A DNA stretch of 64,000 bases from Ascidiaceihabitans donghaensis (GTDB lineage Bacteria; Pseudomonadota; Alphaproteobacteria; Rhodobacterales; Rhodobacteraceae): contig NZ_OMOR01000001.1 of the NCBI RefSeq assembly GCF_900302465.1, forward strand, positions 2,480,001 to 2,544,000. The letters are read 5' to 3'. Under the pieces are notes generated by a model, which saw nothing but the letters and a program-made list of their open reading frames with translations, made no database searches and was not told the DNA's origin. The position numbers and the translations under genes are program-made. Positions within the stretch are counted from its first letter, which is position 1. Every line of letters begins with the position of its first letter. Below, piece after piece: positions 25,636 through 35,610 of the stretch.

Positions 25636-26031
25636 ATGAAATGTTTGATTGTAGAAGACGACCCACAGCTGTGCGACATTCTACGTGCGCTAATGGAAGA
25701 AATGGGCCATGATGCAGTATGTGTGCACAGTATTGCCGCTGCCATGCGCAAACTGGCCTGTGCCAAATACGAACTTGTGGTCATGGAATATCAAATGCCC
25801 GACGGCACCACAGAACGCTTAAGCGATCATGTGTCGATGTTCTGTCCCAATTCGCGTGTCATCATGATAACGGGCAATCCGGTTTTCATTCACGGCGAAC
25901 ATTCCGTCTTTACCCCAGGCGTTGACTGGTTGCTGCGTAAACCCCTGCCCACCCGTGATCTTGAAGCTCTGGTCAGCTATGCCGCAAAGGACGTCGATCA
26001 CTGCCCCACGGCAATGATGGCTTTGCCCTGA
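25636..26031 (+). CDS. Single-domain response regulator with Glu at the phospho-acceptor site
   Basis: A 131-residue receiver domain with no output domain. Asp8 and Asp9 (IVEDDP), Thr79 (IMITG) and Lys102 (LRKPLP) are all present. The position of the phosphorylated Asp is Glu51 (VVMEYQMPDG, normally a D before xxMP). Glu often mimics the phosphorylated state, so the protein may be constitutively 'on' or phosphorylation-independent. The start at 25636 (MKCLIVEDD) fits receiver domains; ten residues upstream are optional. No kinase gene is adjacent. Confidence 0.85.
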   Translation: MKCLIVEDDPQLCDILRALMEEMGHDAVCVHSIAAAMRKLACAKYELVVMEYQMPDGTTERLSDHVSMFCPNSRVIMITGNPVFIHGEHSVFTPGVDWLLRKPLPTRDLEALVSYAAKDVDHCPTAMMALP

Positions 26032-26177
26032 CCTGCACACGCAATTGACGCTGCGTCATCAACTGGCGTCATCGGTAGACAGATATTGGCCCTTCCCCTT
26101 GTCCTTTCGCGCTATATGTTGCACGACGTGCTGAACAGTTTTCTCGGCTGACATATTCAACAAAAGGACGACGTGCG

Positions 26178-27164
26178 ATGGCGGATGGTGCAATGGACAT
26201 CAATGCAAAACCAACTCAAGAGATTTCCGTTCGCGACGTCTTTGGTATTGATACAGATATGGTTGTTAAAGGTTTTGCGGACCGCACAGAGCGCGTTCCG
26301 GAATTTGACAGCACCTACAAGTTTGATCCCGACACAACGATGGCGATCCTTGCAGGCTTCAACAACAATCGCCGTGTGATGATCCAAGGTTATCACGGCA
26401 CAGGTAAATCCACTCACATCGAACAAGTGGCCTCGCGCCTCAACTGGCCTGCCGTACGTGTGAACCTCGACAGCCACATTTCGCGGATCGACCTGATCGG
26501 TAAAGACGCCATCAAACTGAAAGACGGCAAGCAAGTCACTGATTTCCAGGAAGGCATTCTGCCTTGGGCACTGCGCAACCCAACTGCGATTGTGTTTGAC
26601 GAATACGACGCAGGCCGCGCGGACGTCATGTTTGTGATCCAGCGTGTTCTGGAAAAAGACGGTAAGCTGACCTTGCTCGATCAAAACCAAGTAATCGAAC
26701 CACACCCCTATTTCCGCATTTTCGCGACCGCCAACACGGTCGGCTTGGGTGACACCACGGGTCTGTATCACGGCACGCAGCAGATCAACCAAGGCCAGAT
26801 GGACCGTTGGTCTTTGGTCAGCACGCTGAACTACCTGTCGATTGACGCAGAAACCGCGATTGTTCTGGGCAAAGCGCCACATTACAACACGGAAAGCGGT
26901 CGCAAGATCGTCAAGCAGATGGTGACCGTGGCCGACCTGACGCGCACAGCCTTTATGAACGGTGATCTGTCCACGGTGATGTCGCCGCGGACCGTCATTG
27001 CATGGGCCGAAAACGCGCAGATTTTCCACGACGTGGGATATGCTTTCCGCCTGTCGTTCCTGAACAAATGCGACGAGCTTGAGCGCCAGACGGTTGCCGA
27101 GTTCTATCAGCGCTTGTTCGATGAGGAATTGCCGGAAAGCGCTGCATCAGTGAGCTTGGGTTAA
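26178..27164 (+). CDS. cobS: Cobaltochelatase subunit CobS (AAA+)
   Basis: CobS of aerobic cobalt insertion into hydrogenobyrinic acid a,c-diamide. It is an AAA+ ATPase: Walker [10 protein letters not shown] (71-79), Walker [12 protein letters not shown] (residues 136-146), followed by a MIDAS-independent C-terminal helical part. Length 328 residues agrees with the family. An RBS (AAAGGACG) precedes the ATG. cobN is not in the window; CobS and CobT form the AAA+/MoxR-like motor partner for CobN. Confidence 0.96.
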   Translation: MADGAMDINAKPTQEISVRDVFGIDTDMVVKGFADRTERVPEFDSTYKFDPDTTMAILAGFNNNRRVMIQGYHGTGKSTHIEQVASRLNWPAVRVNLDSHISRIDLIGKDAIKLKDGKQVTDFQEGILPWALRNPTAIVFDEYDAGRADVMFVIQRVLEKDGKLTLLDQNQVIEPHPYFRIFATANTVGLGDTTGLYHGTQQINQGQMDRWSLVSTLNYLSIDAETAIVLGKAPHYNTESGRKIVKQMVTVADLTRTAFMNGDLSTVMSPRTVIAWAENAQIFHDVGYAFRLSFLNKCDELERQTVAEFYQRLFDEELPESAASVSLG

Positions 27165-27184
27165 CCACAGCCAAGGGAGGCATC

Positions 27185-27886
27185 ATGCACCTCGGCTTGA
27201 TCGGCGGCATTGGTCCGGCATCTACAGTTGTCTATTATCAACGGCTGACCGCAGCGATGCGGTTGGCTGGTGTTCCGCTTGAACTGACAATGGTCAACGC
27301 GGATGCCAATGTCTTGGTCAAAAACAACCTTGCGGATGATCGTGTGGCACAGGCGCAGGTTTACGCCGGGCTGATCGACCGATTGAAAGCCGCCGGTGCC
27401 GATTGCGCGGTCATCACGTCGCTGGGTGGGCATTTTTGCTTTGATGAAACGGTGGCTGTGTCTCCGCTGCCTTTGGTCAGTGGCGTCGCCCCGCTTGACG
27501 CTGCATTTGTGGAACAGGGCATTGAAACCGTTGGCCTTTTGGGAACGGCTGTTGTGATGCGCACGAAGCTTTATGGGCAATTGACCAAGACAAAGGCAAT
27601 CGCGCCTGCAGACATTGATGCGAGCGGGCAAATGTATCTCGATATGGCCCTTTCAAGTGTTTGCACAGATCCACAACGCAGCGCGTTTTTCCAACAAGGT
27701 CAAAGCCTGATAGACGCGGGCGCTGATGCGGTGGTGTTGGCAGGCACCGATTTGAACCTCGCATTTGACGGGCGCGACACAGGCTATAAAGTGATCGACG
27801 CATTAGACGTGCATGTGTCCCTTCTGGTCGATCTCGCAACCGGCAAGGCCAATCTGGCCGATCATTCAACAGGCGTATCCGTATGA
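27185..27886 (+). CDS. Aspartate/glutamate racemase-like protein without catalytic cysteines
   Basis: A 233-residue member of the Asp/Glu racemase fold family: [17 protein letters not shown] at the start. Active members use two cysteines in CNTxH and GCTE motifs. Here the corresponding positions are Ser79 (TSLGGHFC) and Gly187 (LAGTDLN), so both are absent; a nearby Cys85 could partly substitute. It sits between cobS (20 bases) and cobT (4-base ATGA overlap), a placement found in Rhodobacterales, hinting at a cobalamin-linked role. Racemase activity is doubtful. Confidence 0.8.
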   Translation: MHLGLIGGIGPASTVVYYQRLTAAMRLAGVPLELTMVNADANVLVKNNLADDRVAQAQVYAGLIDRLKAAGADCAVITSLGGHFCFDETVAVSPLPLVSGVAPLDAAFVEQGIETVGLLGTAVVMRTKLYGQLTKTKAIAPADIDASGQMYLDMALSSVCTDPQRSAFFQQGQSLIDAGADAVVLAGTDLNLAFDGRDTGYKVIDALDVHVSLLVDLATGKANLADHSTGVSV

Positions 27887-29760
27887 GCAATCCATCAGAC
27901 AACCCAGCCGACGCGTTCAAAAAGGCCCTTTCCGAGGCCACCAAGGTCATGGCCAATGATCCGGAGTTGAATGTCAGCTATTCCGTCGATCCGGCTGGTT
28001 TGTCCGGTGACGCGATGCGCTTGCCACAAGTATCGCGCCGCATGACCCGCGACGAGGTTTTGTTGGCACGGGGAACGGCAGATGCGCTGGCCCTGAACCG
28101 CCGCTATCACAATGGCCAAACCCACGCCCGTTATGCCCCCAAAGGTGAAATGGCGCGGGAATTGTACGAGGCGATGGAAACCGCGCGTTGCGAGGCTGTT
28201 GGTGCACGCGACATGCCAGGAACAGCCGGCAACATCGACGCCAAAATCGGCCATGAGGCCATGCGCAAAGGCTACGATCAGGTCAAACAGGCCTCGGATG
28301 CGCCCCTGTCCGTGGCGGCTGGCTATCTGATCCGCCATATGGCAACGGGCCGCGATTTACCCTCTGGTGCGCAGAACGTGATGGAGCTGTGGCAGCCGTT
28401 CATCGAACAGCAGGCCGGTGGCACGTTGGACAATCTTGAGGGCATCCTTGACGATCAGGCATCGTTTTCAAAGTTTGCACGGCAGATCATCAAAGATTTG
28501 GGTTATGGCGACCAGTTGGGCGATGACCCCGACCAGATCGACGATGATCAACAAGACGAAGCCGAAGATGGTGGCGAAGAGGAACAAGAACCCGATAGCA
28601 CGGGCCAGGACGATCAGGACAACGAGGAAAGCGAAGGCACGCCCGAGCAGTCGCAGGACGAACAGCAAGACGCGTCGCAGGCCGAAGTCTCCATGGACGA
28701 GATGGCTGATCAGGAGCTTGGCGAAGAGGCAGAAATGCCGGACGGCGAAGCGCCTTTGGAACCCCCTGCCCCGCAACCGTTTTCTGATGCTGATCCGGAC
28801 TATCTGGTTTATATGCCCGATCACGACGAAGAAATTCGCGCCGAGGATCTTGCGGAACCTGTTGAGCTGGAACGCCTGCGGGCCTATCTGGACCAGCAGC
28901 TGGAACCGCTGAAAGGCGCGGTATCACGTCTTGCAAACAAGCTGCAACGCCGGCTTCAGGCGCAACAGAACCGGTCATGGGAATTTGACCTTGAGGAAGG
29001 CACATTGGACGCGGGCCGCCTGGCGCGTGTTGTCGCCAACCCGACCACCCCATTGTCGTTCAAGGTCGAAAAAGACACCGAATTCCGCGACACCTGCGTC
29101 ACGCTGTTGCTTGATAACTCGGGGTCCATGCGTGGCCGCCCGATTTCTATCGCGGCCATTTGCGCTGACGTTCTGGCCCGCACGCTGGAACGCTGCAACG
29201 TCAAGGTCGAGATCCTTGGCTTTACAACACGCGCCTGGAAAGGTGGCCAAGCACGTGAAGCATGGCTGAATGACGGTCGCCCCCAACAGCCGGGCCGATT
29301 GAACGACCTGCGCCACATCATCTACAAATCCGCTGATGCCCCATGGCGTCGTGCGCGTCCAAACCTTGGATTGATGATGAAAGAAGGCCTGCTGAAAGAA
29401 AACATTGATGGTGAAGCGCTTGAATGGGCGCACCGCCGCATGGCTGCCCGTCCCGAAGCCCGTAAAATCCTGATGGTGATTTCGGATGGCGCCCCTGTGG
29501 ATGACAGCACATTGTCCGTGAACCCTGCCAACTATCTGGAAAAACACCTGCGTGACGTCATTGCGATGGTTGAAAAACGTCGCGCGGTCGAGTTGCTGGC
29601 GATCGGCATTGGCCATGACGTGACACGGTACTACGATCGTGCTGTGACGATCACGGATGTGGACCAGTTGGCTGGTGCCATGACAGAACAACTGGCGGCC
29701 TTGTTCGATAGTGACCCTCGTGCACGCGCGCGTGTCATGGGCATGCGTCGCGTAGGCTGA
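27883..29760 (+). CDS. cobT: Cobaltochelatase subunit CobT
   Basis: CobT, 625 residues, overlapping the preceding gene by four bases. The N-terminal part ([21 protein letters not shown]) is the helical region; a long acidic, Gln/Asp/Glu-rich linker occupies about residues 210-300; and the C-terminal vWA domain carries the MIDAS motif ([13 protein letters not shown], DxSxS) and ends [19 protein letters not shown]. It works with CobS to drive CobN. Confidence 0.96.
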   Translation: MSNPSDNPADAFKKALSEATKVMANDPELNVSYSVDPAGLSGDAMRLPQVSRRMTRDEVLLARGTADALALNRRYHNGQTHARYAPKGEMARELYEAMETARCEAVGARDMPGTAGNIDAKIGHEAMRKGYDQVKQASDAPLSVAAGYLIRHMATGRDLPSGAQNVMELWQPFIEQQAGGTLDNLEGILDDQASFSKFARQIIKDLGYGDQLGDDPDQIDDDQQDEAEDGGEEEQEPDSTGQDDQDNEESEGTPEQSQDEQQDASQAEVSMDEMADQELGEEAEMPDGEAPLEPPAPQPFSDADPDYLVYMPDHDEEIRAEDLAEPVELERLRAYLDQQLEPLKGAVSRLANKLQRRLQAQQNRSWEFDLEEGTLDAGRLARVVANPTTPLSFKVEKDTEFRDTCVTLLLDNSGSMRGRPISIAAICADVLARTLERCNVKVEILGFTTRAWKGGQAREAWLNDGRPQQPGRLNDLRHIIYKSADAPWRRARPNLGLMMKEGLLKENIDGEALEWAHRRMAARPEARKILMVISDGAPVDDSTLSVNPANYLEKHLRDVIAMVEKRRAVELLAIGIGHDVTRYYDRAVTITDVDQLAGAMTEQLAALFDSDPRARARVMGMRRVG

Positions 29761-29770
29761 TATAACTGGA

Positions 29771-29792
29771 CCCTCCGGGGGAGGTTTATTTT
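29771..29792 (+). terminator. Hairpin with T-rich tail after cobT
   Basis: CCTCC (29772-29776) and GGAGG (29780-29784) form a short GC stem with a three-base loop, followed by TTTATTTT. It lies 12 bases after the cobT stop, before the aminopeptidase P gene, and may terminate the cob operon, although such CCTCCGGGGGAGG blocks also occur as intergenic repeats in this order. Confidence 0.55.
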
Positions 29793-29816
29793 GCGAGATG
29801 AAAAGGGATCTGTAGC

Positions 29817-31607
29817 ATGTTTCAATCGTTTGAGGTGACAGCAAGGCCCGAGCAAGGCCCCCCCAGACTGGCGAAATTGCGCGATCTGATGACAACATTG
29901 GGCATCGACGGCTTTTTGATCCCACGCGCCGACGCCCATCAGGGCGAATATGTCTCTGCCCGCGACGAACGTTTGTCGTGGCTTACAGGATTTACAGGAT
30001 CGGCCGGGTTTTGTGTGGCTTTGCAAAGCAACGCTGGCGTCTTTATCGACGGGCGTTACCGCACCCAAGTTAAGGCGCAGGTTGCAGATGTTTTTACCCC
30101 TGTTCCGTGGCCCGAAGTGTCGATGGGCGCATGGTTGATTGAACAGCTGCCAGACGGCGGAAAAGTCGGATTTGATCCCTGGCTGCACACTGTCGCCCAG
30201 ATGGAACAAACCCGCGCAATTTTGTCGGACAAGGGCATCACATTGGTTCAGGTGGAAAATCTGGTCGATGCGATCTGGGATGATCAGCCCGCCCCTGCCA
30301 TGGAACCCGTTAAACCCCATCCTCTTGAGTTCGCGGGAGAAGCCCATCACGACAAATGCGTGCGTTTGGCGGACACGCTGCGACAGGCTGGTCAATCCAG
30401 CGCTGTCATCACGTTGCCGGATTCCATTTGCTGGCTGCTTAACATCCGCGGCGCTGATATTCCACGCAATCCGATCGCACAGGGCTTTGCAATCCTGCAC
30501 GCGGATGCCCGAGTTGATTTGTTCATGGATGCGGCAAAACTGAATGATGTCATGGATCATCTGGGGCCAAACGTCACAGTTCATGCTCCAAATGACTTTC
30601 TGGATCGCTTGGCCGGATTAACAGGCGCCGTTCGTCTTGATAAAACATCCGTGCCGGTTTGTGTTGCCGACGCTGTCGGCGCCTTGGCTGTATGGGGCGA
30701 TGATCCATGCGCCCTTCCCAAAGCCTGCAAAAACCCAGCAGAGATCGCAGGCAGCGCCGAGGCACATTTGCGCGATGGTGCAGCTGTTGTCGAACTTTTG
30801 GCGTGGCTAGATGCCCAAGCCCCCGGAACATTGAGCGAAACGCAAGTTGTCAGCCAACTGGAGGCCAACCGTCGCCGCGACAACGCCCTGCAGGACATCA
30901 GCTTCGAGACCATCGCAGGCACAGGCCCCAACGGTGCAATCATGCATTACCGTGTGACCGAAGACACCGACAGCCGCCTTGAAGACGGTCATCTGATTGT
31001 GTTGGACAGCGGCGGTCAATATCTGGACGGCACGACCGACATCACCCGCACCATTGCAATTGGCACCCCTGCACTGGAAGCACGGCAGGCCTTTACGCGT
31101 GTTCTGGCTGGTATGATCGCCATGAGCCGTTTGCGCTGGCCCGAAGGGTTGGCAGGCCGCGACATCGAATCCATCGGGCGTTTGCCGCTTTGGATGGCAG
31201 GACAGGATTTTGACCATGGATTGGGCCATGGCGTGGGCGCGTATCTCAGTGTCCATGAAGGCCCTCAACGCCTAAGCCGCGTCAGCACAGTGCCGTTGCA
31301 ACCCGGCATGATCCTGTCCAACGAACCCGGGTATTACCGCGAGGGCGCTTTTGGTATCCGGATTGAAAATCTGATCGTTGTGGAAAATGCCGCCGATTTG
31401 CCTGGCGGCGATGCACATCGTGCGATGTTGAATTGGAGGACTTTGACGTTTGCCCCCATTGATCGCAGGCTGATCGTGCCGGAAATGTTGGATGCAGGGG
31501 CACGTGACTGGCTGAACGCTTATCATGCTGAAACTTTTGAGAAAATCTCGCCGCGCTTGTCCCCTGAAACAGCATCCTGGCTGCGTGACGCAACGCGCGC
31601 TTTGTGA
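29817..31607 (+). CDS. Aminopeptidase P family (Xaa-Pro aminopeptidase, M24B)
   Basis: A 596-residue creatinase/prolidase-fold protein. It has an N-terminal pair of creatinase-N domains and a C-terminal M24 metalloprotease domain with metal ligands in VLDSGGQYLDGTTDITR (two Asp), GHGVGAYLSVHEGP (His) and NEPGYYREGAFGIRIEN (Glu, Glu). It cleaves N-terminal residues ahead of proline. The length (about 600) is the long form seen in eukaryotes and alphaproteobacteria, longer than E. coli PepP. No signal peptide. Confidence 0.93.
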   Translation: MFQSFEVTARPEQGPPRLAKLRDLMTTLGIDGFLIPRADAHQGEYVSARDERLSWLTGFTGSAGFCVALQSNAGVFIDGRYRTQVKAQVADVFTPVPWPEVSMGAWLIEQLPDGGKVGFDPWLHTVAQMEQTRAILSDKGITLVQVENLVDAIWDDQPAPAMEPVKPHPLEFAGEAHHDKCVRLADTLRQAGQSSAVITLPDSICWLLNIRGADIPRNPIAQGFAILHADARVDLFMDAAKLNDVMDHLGPNVTVHAPNDFLDRLAGLTGAVRLDKTSVPVCVADAVGALAVWGDDPCALPKACKNPAEIAGSAEAHLRDGAAVVELLAWLDAQAPGTLSETQVVSQLEANRRRDNALQDISFETIAGTGPNGAIMHYRVTEDTDSRLEDGHLIVLDSGGQYLDGTTDITRTIAIGTPALEARQAFTRVLAGMIAMSRLRWPEGLAGRDIESIGRLPLWMAGQDFDHGLGHGVGAYLSVHEGPQRLSRVSTVPLQPGMILSNEPGYYREGAFGIRIENLIVVENAADLPGGDAHRAMLNWRTLTFAPIDRRLIVPEMLDAGARDWLNAYHAETFEKISPRLSPETASWLRDATRAL

Positions 31608-31688
31608 CAACTCTGGCGTGAAGCTTCGGCTTCTGATAAACGGTTTTTTCACGCTTTCCGGGGAAAGACGTATAGGAAGGACGACATC

Positions 31689-32033
31689 ATGGCTGACCAC
31701 ATCAAAGTGCGCAATGCAGCAGGCGTATGGACTGTACGCGCAGGCGGCGCTGTCTTGGGCGAGAGCCGCGCGGCACTGGAACTGACCGAAGGGGACTATC
31801 CACCCGTCATCTATTTTCCACGTGAAGACATCGCCATGGCGTTTCTGGACAAAACCGACAAATCCACCCATTGCCCCCACAAAGGCGACGCCACTTATTA
31901 TTCGGTGGTGACAAAGTCGACCACGCTGGAAAACGCGGTCTGGAGTTACGAGGCACCGCTTGACAGCGTATCACGTATCGAAGGCCATTTGGCATTTTAC
32001 ACTGGCGACGGCATCACAGTCGAAGAGATCTAG
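31689..32033 (+). CDS. DUF427 domain protein
   Basis: A 114-residue protein fitting DUF427: KVRNAAGVWTVRAGGAVLGES, DYPPVIYFPREDIAMAFLDKTD, STHCPHKGDATYYSV, and AVWSYEAPLDSVSRIEGHLAFY. The C-x-H-K-G-D block is characteristic. The function is unknown. RBS GGAAGGACGACATC lies just upstream. It follows the aminopeptidase by 81 bases and converges with the ClC gene. Confidence 0.9.
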   Translation: MADHIKVRNAAGVWTVRAGGAVLGESRAALELTEGDYPPVIYFPREDIAMAFLDKTDKSTHCPHKGDATYYSVVTKSTTLENAVWSYEAPLDSVSRIEGHLAFYTGDGITVEEI

Positions 32034-32125
32034 GCGCAAGACCCGTTCCATCATCAAATAAATCATCTTCGGGTCGCCACAGAAGCGATCCGGCACAATT
32101 TTGCGCCTTCGTCAGGATTGGTTGC

Positions 32126-33814
32126 TTAAGAATGTTCTTCTGCGGCTGTGGCCGCCAAGGCGCGATTGTAGGCCTTTAGTGCATCCACATGAAACAACGC
32201 GCCCCACAGCTCAGGTGGGCTGTTTTCGCCGCTGAGGGTGACAACGGGAATGAAGGGCACTGAAGACAGGTCAAACATAGGCATCGCCACCTCAAGCGTC
32301 GCGTTCCCGTCCACATATATGCCGTCACCGATCATCTCCCAGCAGGCTTGTTCGTCTGCCGCACGGGGATCCTCCATGTCGCGCATCACTGTGGCCACGC
32401 GAAACATCGACAACAGGTAAGCCTGTGGACCAGCGGCCAAATGCACATCGCGCCGTTCCAATTGCGTCAAAAAGAAACTGCGATCCACAATACGGGACGC
32501 CAGCGCCGTCGACATGGACACTGCCACCATCACGGCAAGCCCTGTCTGCCAGTCTCCGGTCAATTCGAACACAATCAAGGTTGTGGATATCGGCGCCCCA
32601 AGCACCGCTGCGGCCACGGCACCCATTCCAGCCAATGCATAAAGTGTAACTGTGCCGGACACTTCTGGAAAAACGGCTGTTGCAATCAGGCCAAAGGCCA
32701 ATCCGGACATCGCGCCAATCATCAGAGACGGCGAAAACACCCCCCCGCCCATGCGGCCAGCCATGGTGATGGCGACCGCGACCACCTTGATGGCAACAAA
32801 GCCGATGACCACCAACAGATCCAACTGCCCCGTCAACGCAAGCGACGTGGTTTCATAGCCAACACCGATGATATGCGGGTAGAAGATTGCGATGCCGCCC
32901 AGCATGGCCCCCGCCACGGCAGGGCGCAGCCAACGTGGCAATCCGGTTTTGGCTTGCACAAGATTGCCGATGTCTTCCGCCCAGAACACCGAGCGCATCA
33001 AAACAACTGCGATCAATCCACTAACCAATCCAAGCATCAAGAATGCGGGCAGTTCGACATAGAATTGCAAGGCTTCGGGTGCCGGCAATATAAACTCTGT
33101 GACCCCCCCATATTCAATTCGGTTGATCACTGTGCCTGCGACGGCTGCAATGACGATGGGGGCAAAAGCGTGCACTGCGAAATGGCGCAATACGACTTCC
33201 AAAGCGAACAGTGCCCCTGCGATGGGTGCGTTAAAGCTGGCGGACACCGCGGCGGCCACAGCACAGCCCAACAAATCGCGCCCGGTGATGCCGTCCGCGT
33301 TGATATAGCGGCTGACCTTGGTGGCGATGACCCCAGCCAAATGTACCACCGGCCCCTCACGCCCCGTAGAGCCGCCAGAGGACAAGGTGATGAAAGACGC
33401 CACCGCTGACGCAATGCCCGCACGTGTTTCGACGCGACCTTCGCGCATCGCCGCCCCTTCGATCACATCCGCCACGCTGCGCACACGCCCGTCCGGCGTA
33501 AACTTGTGCAAGATCAGCCCAACGACCAGACCGCCCACGATAGGAATGACCAAGACCCAATACCACGCCAGCGATTGCGCAAAGGAATGAAGGTACTGAA
33601 TGTCATCGGTGCCGTATAAAAACGCCTGTAAGGCTTCGATACCTTTGCGGAAAAACAGTGCGGCAAAACCCGATGCGATGCCAACAGCCAAAGCGATAAA
33701 CCAAAACTGTACCTGACTTGGCCCCTGCGCACGCAAAGCTGTCCACATGCGCCGAAACGCTGTCGCTGCTTCTTGCCCTGTGGCCCGCAGTAAATTGGTA
33801 AGCGCCTTTGGCAT
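32126..33814 (-). CDS. ClC family chloride channel/antiporter with C-terminal CBS-like region
   Basis: A 562-residue ClC protein: about 10-12 membrane helices from residue 37, the filter-region motif GREGPVVHLAGV holding the gating Glu, and GGGVFSPSLMIGAM (the GxFxP motif). In the first filter loop, SSGGSTGREGP replaces the usual GSGIP, so the pore-lining Ser is not at its standard place. The C-terminal 110 residues resemble a degenerate CBS pair. It likely exchanges chloride or another anion for protons; selectivity is not inferable. Confidence 0.92.
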   Translation of the reverse strand: MPKALTNLLRATGQEAATAFRRMWTALRAQGPSQVQFWFIALAVGIASGFAALFFRKGIEALQAFLYGTDDIQYLHSFAQSLAWYWVLVIPIVGGLVVGLILHKFTPDGRVRSVADVIEGAAMREGRVETRAGIASAVASFITLSSGGSTGREGPVVHLAGVIATKVSRYINADGITGRDLLGCAVAAAVSASFNAPIAGALFALEVVLRHFAVHAFAPIVIAAVAGTVINRIEYGGVTEFILPAPEALQFYVELPAFLMLGLVSGLIAVVLMRSVFWAEDIGNLVQAKTGLPRWLRPAVAGAMLGGIAIFYPHIIGVGYETTSLALTGQLDLLVVIGFVAIKVVAVAITMAGRMGGGVFSPSLMIGAMSGLAFGLIATAVFPEVSGTVTLYALAGMGAVAAAVLGAPISTTLIVFELTGDWQTGLAVMVAVSMSTALASRIVDRSFFLTQLERRDVHLAAGPQAYLLSMFRVATVMRDMEDPRAADEQACWEMIGDGIYVDGNATLEVAMPMFDLSSVPFIPVVTLSGENSPPELWGALFHVDALKAYNRALAATAAEEHS

Positions 33815-33865
33815 TGATCGTGGTTCGCCCTTTTCAACTGTCTAGGACAATACAGAAGCCACGAA

Positions 33866-33906
33866 AAGAGGCGCACGGTAGATTTGAACCCAAACATACG
33901 CCTCTT
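33866..33906. terminator. Weak hairpin between recN and the ClC gene
   Basis: AAGAGGCG (33866-33873) and CGCCTCTT (33899-33906) form an 8-bp stem with a 25-base loop and T residues on either side. It lies just after the recN stop and could terminate recN, though the long loop is poor for an intrinsic terminator. It is not a tRNA. Confidence 0.3.
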
Positions 33907-33927
33907 AAGCGCAGTTGTGTCAGCGTA

Positions 33928-35574
33928 TTACCCCAACAGCGCTTTGGCGGCACCACGGGCTTCGTCAGTGATGGTGTCGCCCGCAAGCATACGTGCGATT
34001 TCATCCACACGTTCATCTTGATCCAAAGGCACCACGCGACTTGTGGTCATGCCCTTGGCAACGGATTTTTCCACCCGCCAGTGGTGTGCCCCAAGGGCTG
34101 CAACCTGCGGTGAATGGGTCACCACAAGAACTTGCCCATCTTCTGCCAAAGCGGCCAAGCGGCGCCCCACAGCATCAGCAGTTGCCCCACCGACGCCACG
34201 GTCGATCTCATCGAAAATCATCGTGAGGCCGGCCTGACCGCCCGCCAAACAAACCTTCAACGCCAGCAAAAACCGGCTAAGTTCACCGCCCGACGCGATT
34301 TTGTTCAAAGGACCAGAAGGCGCACCGGGGTTTGTGGCCACACAAAACGCGACAGCATCCTGCCCGTCTGGACCGGGTGTTTCAGCCGTCACCTCTGTTG
34401 TGAAAACGGCGCGTTCCATCTTGAGAGGGGCAAGTTCCGATGTGACGGCCTTGTCAAGCTTTGCGCCTTGTTTCTGACGCATCGCCGTGAGGGCATCCGC
34501 CGCTTGGGCATAACTGGCTTCCGCATCCTGAAGGGCTATGCGTAAATCGGCAAGGTCGGCGTCACCGGCATCCAACGCCGCCAGCTTTTTCGTCAAGGTG
34601 TCTGTCAATGCGGCAAGGTCATCAGCTTGCACATCATGCTTGCGGGCCATTGCGCGGATCGCAAACAGGCGTTCTTCGGTGTCTTCAAGATCGGCAGGAT
34701 TGAAAGACAATGTGTCAATGCACGCCACAATGCCTTCCATGGCCTCGTCCAGTTCGACCATCGCACGGTTCAGCGCGCCTATGGGGGCTTCCAGATGGCC
34801 TTCTGCTTTGTCTGCCACGCCATCCAACCAACGAATGGCATTGCCCATGCTCGCCTCTGCGCCGTCTTGGCCCAAGGTTTGATACGCCCGCACGATGTCT
34901 TCGCGGATGCGTTCCGCCCCCTGCATCATACGTCGTTTCGTATCCAGATCCGCCTCTTCTCCGGGAAGTGGTGCCAAGGCGCCCAGTTCAGCGACGGCGT
35001 GGCGCAAAAATTCTTCTTCGTCGCGGATGGCTTGCATGGCATCTTCGGCGGCAGCCAGCGTTTTGCGTGCTTTGCCCATGGTTGACCATGTTTTGCGCAC
35101 TTTGGATTTTTGCGTCTCAAGCCCTGCGAATTCGTCCAGAATGGCCCTGTGTCCACGCGGATTCAGCAAGCCACGATCATCGTGCTGGCCGTGCAGTTCC
35201 AGCAAGGTTTCAGACAAGGCCCGCAAAACTTCACCCGAACAACGGCGGTCGTTGACCCAAGCGGTCTTGCGCCCGTCAGCTGTGTTGATACGCCGCAAGA
35301 TCAGCTCGTCGCCGCCAGGCAATCCGGCTTCTTCCAGCACGCCATGCGCGGGATGGCCTTCGGGCAAATCAAACCAAGCCGTCACTTCACCATGGTCTGC
35401 GCCTTGGCGCACCAGATCAGCACGGCCGCGCCATCCAAGCACAAAACCCAACGAATCCAACAAGATAGATTTGCCTGCACCGGTCTCGCCCGTCAACACA
35501 TTCAGACCGGGTTGAAACGCAAGTTCCAACCGGTCAATGATCAGCATGTCTGAAATATCAAGACCACGCAGCAT
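33928..35574 (-). CDS. recN: DNA repair protein RecN
   Basis: A 548-residue SMC-like ATPase. The N-terminal Walker A reads LTGETGAGKSILLDSLGF (about residues 27-44); a coiled-coil and helical mid-part follows; and the C-terminal ABC-type signature SGGELSRFLLALK plus Walker B LTMIFDEIDRGVGG are clear. RecN acts in recombinational double-strand break repair. It follows bamD by 36 bases at the distal end of the envelope cluster. Confidence 0.96.
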   Translation of the reverse strand: MLRGLDISDMLIIDRLELAFQPGLNVLTGETGAGKSILLDSLGFVLGWRGRADLVRQGADHGEVTAWFDLPEGHPAHGVLEEAGLPGGDELILRRINTADGRKTAWVNDRRCSGEVLRALSETLLELHGQHDDRGLLNPRGHRAILDEFAGLETQKSKVRKTWSTMGKARKTLAAAEDAMQAIRDEEEFLRHAVAELGALAPLPGEEADLDTKRRMMQGAERIREDIVRAYQTLGQDGAEASMGNAIRWLDGVADKAEGHLEAPIGALNRAMVELDEAMEGIVACIDTLSFNPADLEDTEERLFAIRAMARKHDVQADDLAALTDTLTKKLAALDAGDADLADLRIALQDAEASYAQAADALTAMRQKQGAKLDKAVTSELAPLKMERAVFTTEVTAETPGPDGQDAVAFCVATNPGAPSGPLNKIASGGELSRFLLALKVCLAGGQAGLTMIFDEIDRGVGGATADAVGRRLAALAEDGQVLVVTHSPQVAALGAHHWRVEKSVAKGMTTSRVVPLDQDERVDEIARMLAGDTITDEARGAAKALLG

Positions 35575-35610
35575 GTGGGTTATTCCGTGGCGTACGTGCG
35601 ATGCCGCACT

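Noticed and set aside
33866-33925. tRNA-like segment (GGGTTCAAATC on the minus strand) between recN and the ClC gene
   Set aside because: The T-arm does not pair, no acceptor stem or anticodon arm can be built, and the region folds as a simple long-loop hairpin.
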